This document shows positions 54,401-64,000 of a DNA stretch of 64,000 bases, in pieces. Numbering within the stretch: position 1 is the first letter of the stretch; every line of letters begins with the position of its first letter. A program made the position numbers and the translations under genes. The stretch is from Heliocidaris tuberculata. Taxonomy: Eukaryota; Echinodermata; Echinoidea; Camarodonta; Echinometridae. The notes beneath the pieces were generated by a model. The model did no database searches. It was not told where the DNA came from and saw nothing but the letters and a program-made list of their open reading frames with translations. The DNA lies in NCBI GenBank assembly GCA_025618425.1, contig CM046847.1, forward strand, positions 14,175,468 through 14,239,467. The letters run 5' to 3'.

Positions 54401-55849
54401 TTGCTTTTGCAATATAGGATCATTTGTCACCTGATACAACTGTATACAGAATGCATATTTAAATTCATTGCGTTAATATTCCTGGGGCAAGGGTGTTTGA
54501 ATTGTCTCCTTTCCCTTTGTCATTGCACTAGATGCATCTGACAAATTGTTTTATTGTGGGCGTCTGGTCTGACCTTGATGTTTTTTTCCTCCATGAAGAT
54601 TCATTGTAGATGCGCTATTCATGTTTGTGAAAGAAGGAAATAAAATGAATCAAATGAATGAAAAAATGTAGTTTTACTTTCCTTATCGCTTTTGATCATG
54701 GATGTAAATACACATGTACATGCATGTATTGTCTGGACTAAAGTTGATAATAACTGGTAGCCGAAAAAGAGCACGCATTGTAAATGGCATGGAGTTTAAT
54801 GGATTGCAAAATCGCGTAAGAAACGTCTTTCAACTTGAAGTCTTAAGGCATAACGTAGCAAGAATTACTTTAGGTGAAAGATACTAAGTAGCTATAAAAC
54901 TTTTGAAAAGATGTTTAAAGTTTACTCAACATTGTTTCGACAATCGTATAAGTGGCTTTAGAATATATACTCAACGCTAAAGTAAATTCCACCCTGACAC
55001 TCTCCAATATAACTTGAGAAATATTTTATGAAATCTGTTCATTCAAATAGCAAAGTATGTACATAAGTTTCTTACCCACATTTCGATTGGTTATTTATGA
55101 ACAATTGATTATGTTTTCATAACGAAATGGTTTTAACTTTATATTGCAGTATGTACTCTGTTCAGAAAAAAAATTGCTCTTTGTGTTACATAATTGCGAT
55201 GCTGCCAGGGTTTACATATTATTACTGTTTACAATTCTTTTCATCTTTACTTCATGTAAAGATTCCTAATTTGTCATTCTGATTCATGAAACTTCATTAA
55301 AAATTGTAATTTTTTTAATACTAAAAGGGGATAATTTTTCTGAAAACTTTTAAAGATAATTCATCCCCCCCCATACACGTAGATCTACATTCTAAGCCAA
55401 ATTGATGAAGAACTCCACTACTTTTATGGCCATGTCAAGACGTTGAGTAGTGCCTTTGAATATATACATGTATGATTTTTTTTTCTATTTTAACTATTTT
55501 AACTATTTTAGTTATACACTGACATCTCTGATGTTATTACTTGCTGGCTTACATGTACATGTACAGTATCTGATGAGAATGAAGTTCATGCACAAATGCA
55601 GTGGGAATTACTAGCCTACAGTATGCACATGCTCAATACATGTATCTGTAAAGTAGTCACTTTAGAAATCTCCCTTGAATTTTAATCCCGGGAGCTCATG
55701 CAGTGGCAGGAAATATTCATGCAGGTGCTCCGCTCGTGTTGGCGCAATTTTCCTGTGAATGTGCCAAGCGTAACCTTGATTTGATTCTTGTGTTAGTAAT
55801 TAAAGAAGAAGTTGAGTTATAAATAATAATGCTTTCGTCTGAGGTACAT

Positions 55850-56425
55850 AAATAATAAATAATAATGATTTATAAAGTGCAGAAACTATGTATATATATA
55901 TTCTACTGTGCTGCAAGAGCTCCTGATATGCTTATAACTACATGGTGAGTACTTAAATGAAAAGATATGTTTTTAGTTTTGATTTGAAAGTATTTACAGT
56001 TGGTGATTTCCTGATTTCTAACGGTAAGTTGTTCCACAGTTTGGGGGCTGCGCAGACAATTGCTCGATCTCCTAAGGTTATTTTTGTTTTATATGGGTGC
56101 CATTGCATAAAGATTAAAGACTTACTATTATAGTAACTTTGCCATCAACGGTAACTACCATGGTAACGTTGCTCAAGAGCCAATCAAAATCCAGTATTCT
56201 ATGAAAAGTTACTATAATAGCAAAGTTACTATAATAGCAAGTTTTATGCAACGACACCATGATGGGGTTGGCACTTTGCAGTAGTAAAGTATCTTGAGAA
56301 CTCTGCAGGTTGTGGGTATGTTTGCGAGCTTTGAGTTGTAACAGTTCCACAATATATTTAGGGGCTTGACCAATTAGAGCTTTATAGACAATCAACAGGA
56401 TTTTAAAAGATATTCTTTGTCGCAC
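55850..56425 (-). pseudogene. LINE ORF2 C-terminus interrupted by a MITE
   Basis: The frame at 56425-56259 (RISFKILLIVYKALIGQAPK, YIVELLQL) and the frame at 56095-55953 (LGDRAIVCAAPKLWNNLPLE, IRKSPTVNTFKSKLKTYLF) are consecutive parts of one ORF2 C-terminus, with a stop at 55953. Between them a 163-bp inverted-repeat element is inserted. The 3' UTR ends in an AATAATAAATAATAAT tail at about 55850. Confidence 0.8.
56096..56258. mobile_element. MITE inserted in a LINE, GGTGYCRTTGCATAAA ends
   Basis: The ends GGTGCCATTGCATAAA and TTTATGCAACGACACC are inverted with two mismatches, followed inside by inverted ACTATTATAGTAACTTTGC segments and a central GGTAACTACCATGGTAAC. It is bordered by ATG on both sides, a possible 3-bp target duplication. 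It post-dates the LINE it splits. Confidence 0.8.
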
Positions 56426-57403
56426 TGGTAGTCAGTGCAGATCTCTCAAAACGGGTGATCCTCGAGAATTTGGAGCATCGACAAATGAGTCATGTAACTG
56501 CACTACATGTACATGTATGTGGTACAACACATCCTATGGAAAAACCGAAATTATGGAGAATTGTTATGGAGAATCCAGGGCTTATGAAAATGTTCTTGAT
56601 ATTTTTGTGACTTTGTTTTCCTTTGTAAATCTTTTGTAAAATATTGGAAATACATGTACATGTGTGTACACATGTATATATGTATCTTAAACATGTAATA
56701 AGCCATAAATAAAAGTATAAAATTTACCAAGTGCATTTATTTCTTTTGCTTTACAGATCTATGATAACCTTCATATATTTACATGTAGAATGTACATGTC
56801 TGTGACAATGTACTGTATGGGTTTACATACAAATGAGTTCAAAATATTTGATTTATTCCTTTTGAGACAATCGACCACATTTTGTGGTTTGGCTCAATAA
56901 CTTTTGATTCAGAGCTCTAAAAAATATACCAGATGCATGAGTAGAAAGAGCAAAATTTTCTGCGCACTCTATGTCCATTTTTGGTGCATGATCAGATTGC
57001 GTTTGATGCCAGGAATTTAAGAAATTTGAGATTAAGCTTTAAAATCCTCAAATTGGCAACACATTAAGAAGTTCAAAATCATTGTTTTTAAACAAAATTG
57101 GCAATTTTTAAAACTTTTTGACAAAATTTGTGACCATGTGTATTGTTTTCAAAGACATTACACCTTATTAGAACCATGTAGCACTAACACAAAAATATTA
57201 TTGTTGCCAATTTGAAGAACAAAATGTGATCAATTTAGCCCTTAAGTAATCCCTGTCCTGAAAGGGTTAATTATGATCACTGCCTTTCATTCAGCTTTTG
57301 CACCTTTGCAGCAGTGATCGTCTACCAATTGTTGATAGAGCCACTGATCCTGGCTGGAAAAAACAGTATGCTGTTCTTCAAATTTTTAAGATTTCACATC
57401 ATT

Positions 57404-57600
57404 GGCCCAAATTCACAAAAGAGGTTTAAATCTAACCCATAGTTTAAACCTCCATAAGCGTAGTACGTACATGTCCTCATCTCCAATTGGAGGACAGTAA
57501 TGTGCTTAAATGCTCATTTACGCTTATTTTAGTCCACAGCGGAGATTTAAACCATGGTTTAAACCATGGTTTCAATAACCTCTTTCGTGAATTGGGGCCA
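57404..57600. mobile_element. MITE with TGGCCCAAATTCAC ends
   Basis: The ends TGGCCCAAATTCACAAAAGA (then GGTTT) and AAACCTCTTTCGTGAATTGG (then GGCCA) are inverted. Internal TTTAAACC / GGTTTAAA copies and a CCATGGTTTAAACCATGG palindrome are present. It is about 197 bp. On either side (56430-57400 and 57600-60140) I find no supported gene. Confidence 0.75.
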
Positions 57601-60148
57601 CTACATTTGTGATCACCACCTCTCTTATACATTTTGCACCTTTGCAAATTGCAGCAGTGATTGTCTACAATTAGTTGATAGACCCAGAGCATCCTGGCAT
57701 TCTTGGCTGGGGAAAGCTATTCACAGTATGTTATTCGGCAGGTGTGATCAGGTGTTTGGCAGCTCTAATTGATATGTCCTGTTAAGACCTTTAATCAACA
57801 GGATTAGCCCAGGATTCTATATATTACCTGTCTACAGTCATGTTCACACAACACCCAAAACATGTTTTCAAATCTGTATTATGATCAAATGGAATGAAGG
57901 TAGATTACTCTGTATTAGTAACCTGCTATCATCTCCTAGCCAGTGGCTGACAACCTTAGTGCTATTATACAAAGCTTGCGGTATTTCAGAAAAAAAAAAT
58001 ACCACTGAGAGCAAATTGTTGTCAGGGCATTTACATCTTATCATTAAGCTACCTACAGGTGTGAAAATTTTGGGAAAATACAAAGTAAAATAGTTTGTTC
58101 TGAATTATGAATGAGATGGGTTTTTTATGTAGTCAAATTCAGAGCTTAATTTTTGCAATTTCATTCAACAATGTACAATTTATAATCAAAATTTCCTCTG
58201 AAGTTTACTTTCAGAATTTCTTATTTCTGGCTAGAAAAAAAATTGCAGACAATTTGCATAAAGATACCACGAGAATAGGACCATTTCTCTAAATTGCATG
58301 CTTATTGCAGTAGGCCTATGATGTCTGATATAGCTTTGGAAAGCTTTGAAAAGCCCCAGAAAACTCCCCAAACTTTAATAAAAACAAAGAAACATGTACA
58401 TGTAGGCCCACATAAAAAAACTGTCAAAAGAAAATTTCCCATTTTACTAATAGATCGGGACTGTATTTTTACACTGGTAGGCCAGCTTGGGATATCGCAC
58501 TGTAGTCTGTAATAAGAATTGGGATCAGCTGATGCCATAGTAATCTTGTTATATTTTGAACCTGACCCAGTGAAAAGAAAGGAAAAAAAAAAAATCACAG
58601 AATGTCATCTTTACGTAGGGCCACATAAAGCTGGGAAAGGTGAAAAGAGCTTTGGAAAAGAAAGAAGAAAAAAACCAGCCTCAGGGGGAAATTCAAAAGA
58701 GGACCTGTTAGCACAAAATATGACCTTGGTGGTATGGATGTATTCAGTTTTCATGTTTGAAGTACCTGTGAGTCACGACTGAATTACTGATTCACCAAGC
58801 ACTGCACAGTCAACACATCTGAAGAATCGTGCTTTCTGTGGGGGTCAGTCAAGTTCTGCACTATGCAGGGATGAGACATGCTCGATACAAAAAACTTTCT
58901 TACAAGCTCAGTATACATTTACTTTGTGTGGAATAGACCTGTTTACTAATTTTATGCATACTTCTTGAAAAATGTTTCTCTTGATGACTCAAAAGCTTGC
59001 CAGAGGCTTGCCCAACATAGCAACAACTAATGTATCCAAAATGGATTCTATCCATAGAGATGCCAGTATGCAAAGCAGGTGCACTACATACATGTAGTTG
59101 GTAACTAAGGATTCTGGAGAGAAATATGCATAAATTGAAATACAATACAACTTTAAAGTAAACAGGTGGTTTCATATTGGTATTCAAAGATTTCATTTAA
59201 ACATGTTTTTTCCTGAGGATACAAGGTGCTGGACTGTACAAACACCAAACTGTCGTGTCACAGGGGTCATGCATATCTGTTCTTCTACCCTTGAGGTACT
59301 AGTTTACATACAGTACATGTAAATGCATGTACCCATATATTACACCCGGGTAAAGAGTGGCTATTGCAAAAGGATGTTATTTTCACAACTGGGATGCTAT
59401 AAACCAGGACCAATTGATCTAGTCCGGAGACACATCCACTAGACCAAGGAACCTCATATTTCATGGGCATTGCTTACCACAACCTTGCATGAAATTCTGG
59501 TTTTGCAGCTTAAAAAAAGGAAACCTCAAAATCTTTTGAAGAAGCTATTTAACTTAAAAATTATTTGTGTACAAACATTGTACATGTATCTAGGTTGATT
59601 GTGAGAGTGTTGCATACAGAAGAATGCCTCTTAGCTTTAGCTGAATCTGAATAACGGGTTGAAAAGAGAAGTTGGGTTAGGATACAAGCAACGGTTGGTC
59701 ATAAAGCTGCGGTATTAAAGAAATCCCAGTTGCAGTAAGTAATCTGTTACATCCAGTTAGGGGTAGAAGTCAGCCAGCAAGCACTGTCATTATTGAAAAA
59801 TCTGCTGCCCCCTGACTTGAAATGGCACTGTTGTAGCTGTTGTTGTGGCTTTTGTTGTGGCTTTATGTACACATAATTACTAATTTTCACCACATTATGA
59901 CCTTGACCAAAGCTTTGCCTTCAAAAGACAAGGCATGTAGGCCCTACTATACTCCATTTGAACTTCATTATTCATCAAAAATCCTAGTACTTCATTATTT
60001 CCAGACTTGCTGTAATGTATATATGTGATGAAGTTGTACAACACCTGCCTTGGCAACAATGTTCCATGGTCAATTACCCACACTAACCAAATTTCAAACT
60101 TCAACCCTGGACCAAAACAATACATATACTGTATACCTCACCCTAACC

Positions 60149-60427
60149 TTAAAGGGACCGAAAAGTCGCCAGTCGTGGTGTTTTGGAGCTTGACCCGGCT
60201 CGGGTAATATTCAGGAATCTCCGTACATCTTTGGTAAACGAGCACGCAATTGCAGTGATATGCTTTCGACCGAGGAAAGACGAACTGAAAAACCCAACTG
60301 ACAAACTACTCCACCCTCGACGGCAATTTTGTTCGCTGCTCCAAGATTGTTGTTATGCACGGCCTTGCAAAAGGGGCAAGCGAATGAAATTGAACGTACA
60401 TGGATATCGAGCGATGGCTCCCTTTAA
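60149..60427. mobile_element. TTAA-flanked MITE, AGGGACC/AGGGAGCC ends
   Basis: TTAAAGGGACC at the left and GGCTCCCTTTAA at the right form short inverted ends, each beginning at TTAA, the duplication made by piggyBac- and Kolobok-type transposases. The interior (about 270 bp) is GC-richer than its surroundings. It contains an open + frame (RNLRTSLVNEHAIAVICFRP) with no recognised domain, probably fortuitous. Confidence 0.6.
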
Positions 60428-61758
60428 ACCTAACCTGCATGTACAGTGTACATGTGCATGTACAGTGTACATGTGCATGTATAACATTATTGCAACCCTG
60501 ACATGTATATCTTTGACGAAATAAGCCCGTAGCAATTATTGCACGAGCTTATACATGTACGTGTACATGTTGGAGCATCAGAAAGTACAAGATTTCTAAT
60601 GATAGCATATTCTATTATTGTGTTTTCGTCTCTTCATGTTCTTGTGTAGATGTTTTGTTGGTAACGTGTCATGTCAATGTACGTTACATAACTTACATAC
60701 TGTATTTAAAAAAAAGGGATTGTAAATAAACATTCAGTATTGTTTGTTCATGCAACAGTTGCTATCTTTTACCTTGTATGGAACCATCTGTACATGCTTA
60801 TCCATAAGCCTTTGATATATATTTGACTTCCAGGATAAGTGTGTAAAAATACGTAATGTACTCATGAATGATTACATGTAAGTACAAATACTGTACAAAT
60901 GTCTCTGTATGTGATGTGCCAGTAGATTGTGAATTTTACAAATTTTGATGTACATGTAGGTCTATATTTTTATCATAGCAATCAATCAAATAAAGCAAAT
61001 TGCACTGTGAAATAAGGAGGACACTGTACAGTGAACCACCCTAAACTTAAGTCAATAGAAACCTGTAAATAGCTGCATCACGATTCTACAGATAGTGCGT
61101 ATGTGCATAGCGACAATGAGGGAGGAGTGCATTGCAGTCAGCCTGATAAAACACTGCATTGGAGCAGCACTAAAAATGACGTCATTTACTGATTTTGCTC
61201 TAGTGCATCATAATTGCATGTACATGAAGCCTTGTAGGTTTATCTTTGATATCTTTGTACTATTACATACCATGCAAGTAGGCCTACATCTGTACGCAGT
61301 AGGCAGATATTTTAGTCACACTTGTAGAATACGATGAGTTTTGCATAATTATCTTGATGTGGTGATCAAGAGAAGGAACTTCAGCTGATTGGACCATTAT
61401 TTCATATCTTGCTGTAATTTTTTGGCCCTCAATTTTGGTAAAATATAGGCTTAAAATGTAAATGTGTATCAGCATTATAAGAGAATTGGTCATATTTCAT
61501 GTAGATGTATGTTTGTATGTTTTACATGAATTTGATTTGTTGTATCACAACTGAATTTATAGAAAATTGTATTATGCAAAAATTTACTTCAGGGATCGTG
61601 GTATTCCCATATCTCAAGAGTACATGTATTACAAGGCAGTAACCTTCAAAGAACAGATTTGCTGAATATTACTTGATACATGTTTGCGTACATGGAGACC
61701 TACATTGAGGCCTACACTCATTTTGAAGTAATCTTGTATTCTTCTTTCCCATCTCTAG

Positions 61759-62221
61759 GAATAGTATAAAACATCTGGTGAATGAGCGACGCCCTCTCTG
61801 AATGAATGCTTGGGACACCATACCCGCATAGAACCACCTGTCCTAGGGATCCGTAGTTCCCGGCTATGCAAGTGTGTTAACAGAAGGATTGAGGAACTCT
61901 TAACTCTGGAAGAAAACCTAGGTGCTTCATACCTACAAAGAGTTAATAAACAGTCTCACACAATGGCTGCATTTCGGACTAGAAACTGCGTTGTAGCAGT
62001 CAAGATGTGCCTATGGCTCATGGTCATTTATTACACCACAGACTCTGTAGGGGCACAGTACCCCAAGACTGATCCAAATGAAAAGAGTACTATCATTTGG
62101 GGCGAGCTGCCTCCGGTCCCTAAGGCTACCAACACAACCACCTCTGGGTCCAGGCCTAGCACGTTGGCAACAATGGCAGAAGGGTTTGTGGACCTAGTCC
62201 AGCCAGAAGGCTTGCCTCTCG
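61759..62221 (+). CDS. First coding exon of a secreted/membrane protein, possibly prominin-like
   Basis: The acceptor is CCCATCTCTAG (61758) and the donor CTCG/GTAAGTATT follows 62221. Translation is proposed from ATG at 61963 (context CACAATGG). Residues 1-31 (MAAFRTRNCVVAVKMCLWLM, VIYYTTDSVGA) form a signal peptide. Then come QYPKTDPNEKSTIIWGELPP, an N-glycosylation site (NTT) and GFVDLVQPEGLPL. The ELP and F-V-LVQP-x-x-P spacing resembles the N-terminus of prominins (cholesterol-binding five-pass proteins of membrane protrusions), but the match is short. A TATAAAA at about 61766 could instead mark a start site just here. No second exon was found before 64000, so the gene continues beyond the window or has a long intron. 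The exon ends in phase 1. Confidence 0.5.
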
Positions 62222-63170
62222 GTAAGTATTTGAATGATTTAATCACTTTGCATTGTGAATTGCACTTACATGTACATGTACATATGTAGGTCTACATTTT
62301 GCTGTAAATAATTTTACAAAGACAGCATGGAACAAAATTTTTTCATCAGTATTCTCACTGGTTGTCAGGAAAATTGATTGGAGAGATTGATTTCAAACAT
62401 TATTGTAGAGCTAGAAGACAAACAATAAAGTTGCATGTAACTCTCAAAATGAAATTCCAGTATATTACAAATGACCTCCATGGTATTCCATATACATGTA
62501 TCAGAGGACCTCTGTCCATAGTTCTGCTGCATCTATGAGAAATTGCAAGTTCTGGCACTGGCTCAGGGATTTGGGCACTTGCATCAGGGAGGTGGAAGAG
62601 AGATCCACCTCCCAGCTTGCATGTTCATATGCCCATAGCCGTGCACTTCAATCAGGTTCTTGTGACAGGGCATAAATTGATAAATTGACGGCCAGGCCGT
62701 CGATGCCCCTATAACTGGCCGAGATGCCTTCCAAAAAAATGATCAATTGACGGCCAAAAAGGCCTTGCCCTTTTTTTTCAAACTGGCCTTCGTGCCCTTT
62801 TTCAGTGATTGATAATATGCTCTACATGTGAAGTATAAATATGTCAGATTTGTTTCATCTTAATGTCTATAAAATCCGTGCAAGCACGCGTTCGCTGTTG
62901 ACTCACACCACTGATATTTCAGCTTGCCAAGCTGTAGAAGCGAGCACGAGAGCTAGCTACAATGTAGCACGAGAGAGGTACCTAGATGTAGCTACATGTA
63001 TTGTGTGTGTTTGCACGTACATGTACATGTATGTACATGTACATGTGTCAGATGTGTTTACAACGAGAAAGGGCGCGCTGGTATGTTTACGTCCCCCCCT
63101 TTTTTACGATATCGTGCATACTAGGGCTGCACGATATGGCGTAATGGGTTATTTGATTATCGTCAGCTGT

Positions 63171-63690
63171 CAGTTGCTTTGGGTAACAATAGTATGATTT
63201 TCAAAAGCAAGGAATTGCTTTACGGAAATTTTTTTTTTTAGGTGTATTTTTGTTGTTTTAAAGCTTAGTTTGATCCAATCTCGTTCAGTATATTTGTACC
63301 TGTGCCTGCACAAAAGCACAGCCTGTATTCGGGGAGCAAGGAAAATTCAAACTTCGTGGTACAGACTCATGAATAATAAATACCATCGTCACTGAGATAC
63401 TCAGGACTGCTTGTTGAATATTCATGAGTTTGCCTTCTGCTGTCAAAAACTTAATTTCTCGTATTGGCTTTCCGTTCCAGAGTATGTCTTTATGTCGAAA
63501 CTCCTTGAAAGTCATTATTTCTGGGAGTTGTTTCGGGTAACAATAGTATGATTTTCAAAAGCAAATAATTGCTTTACGGTAATTTTGTTTTTAGGGGTAT
63601 TTTTGTTGTTTTAAAGCTTAGTTTAAATTTGATCCAATCTCGTTCAGTATATTTGTACCTGTGCTTGCACGAAGCACAGCCTGTATTCTC
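63171..63690. repeat. Direct duplication, about 155 bp at 355-bp spacing
   Basis: 63171-63330 and 63525-63690 share GGGTAACAATAGTATGATTT, TTGCTTTACGG, TTTTTGTTGTTTTAAAGC, CCAATCTCGTTCAGTATA and GCACAGCCTGTATTC, with small indels. The spacer carries a minus-strand open frame (FKEFRHKDILWNGKPIREIK, then FLTAEGKLMN) that looks protein-like but that I cannot assign; it may be part of an unidentified transposon. Confidence 0.7.
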
Positions 63691-63917
63691 CCCCTACATG
63701 TAGTTGTGCTAGTGGAATACATCATAACTTTGCTTGCATCTTTTTCTTTGTCAAAATATTTCACTGATCCTTCACGATCTCTTTCATGTTTTTTATGACA
63801 TTTTATTCCCCTAATCATTCTAAAACCCGTTAGTTTTTAGTTGGGTTTTTTTTTCTTTCTATCAAATCATAACAAAACTGGATGTATTATACATTGATAT
63901 TTTGACTGAACTTAAAC

Positions 63918-64000
63918 ATTAATTACGGTAAAAAAAAACAAAAAAAACAAAAACAAACAAACAAACAAACAAAACACACAACAAAAAACCAGAAAGTACA
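63918..64000. repeat. A-rich CAAA microsatellite at window end
   Basis: AAACAAAC / AAAACAAA units run to the end of the window. 62230-63170 otherwise shows short GGCC-rich repeats (TTGACGGCCA at about 62685 and 62745) and several TACATGTACATGTA runs, but no gene. Confidence 0.6.

Noticed and set aside
56551..56736. Hydrophobic minus-strand frame resembling a small membrane protein
   Set aside because: AT-rich sequence with TACATGT repeats; no homology recognised and no gene context.
58302..58782. Open frames on both strands at 58.3-58.8 kb (one Lys-rich)
   Set aside because: Composition follows local A-rich sequence. No recognised motif, and the two strands compete.

Overview
This is a 64 kb piece of animal nuclear genome. 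Genes are split into short exons by long AT-rich introns, there is no operon structure, and microsatellites, poly-G/C tracts and small inverted-repeat transposons are very dense. A tRNA-derived SINE, several CR1/L2-like LINE ends, a DIRS-like retroelement, a Penelope-like fragment with a hammerhead-like core and many MITE families suggest an invertebrate deuterostome, most likely an echinoderm such as a sea urchin. That assignment is inference; no marker gene fixes the species.

Layout. (1) 1-24.4 kb, + strand: MCMBP, the MCM complex-binding protein that acts with the MCM2-7 replicative helicase. Twelve exons (1062-22259) join in a consistent frame to 606 codons plus stop. Only the N-terminal exon(s) lie outside the window. 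One intron is a textbook U12-type AT-AC intron. The introns are heavily colonised: a 4.3 kb Harbinger-like foldback element (4033-8318), MITEs at 8.4, 10.5, 10.6 and 12.6 kb, and an 8.3 kb structure with inverted ends and TA flanks (13033-21323). The last contains a LINE RT scrap, an isolated exon-like minus-strand reading frame and a decayed DIRS-like element (about 15949-19155).
(2) 28-35 kb, - strand: a bHLH transcription factor gene of three or four coding exons. It has a His/Gln-rich N-terminus, a bHLH domain split by an intron inside the basic region, and a Gln/His-rich C-terminus. It is tail-to-tail with MCMBP. A possible 5' untranslated exon lies at about 40.4-40.7 kb.
(3) 35-61 kb: no supported gene. 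This stretch holds simple-sequence tracts, a second inverted copy of a repeat also seen at 3.1 kb, an 850 bp foldback element built from GATAAACCTAGTTTATC-type units (39182-40033), a Penelope-like fragment with a hammerhead-like core (48.3 kb), LINE 3' ends at 49.1, 51.2 and 56.2 kb, and MITEs at 56.1, 57.5 and 60.3 kb.
(4) 61.8-62.2 kb, + strand: an exon encoding a signal peptide and short ectodomain start, possibly the first coding exon of a prominin-like membrane protein whose remainder lies beyond or deep in the following intron.

The three genes show no obvious functional link. The most notable features are the U12 intron in MCMBP, the GATAAAC foldback element, the nested 8.3 kb structure with its orphan exon, and the hammerhead-like core.
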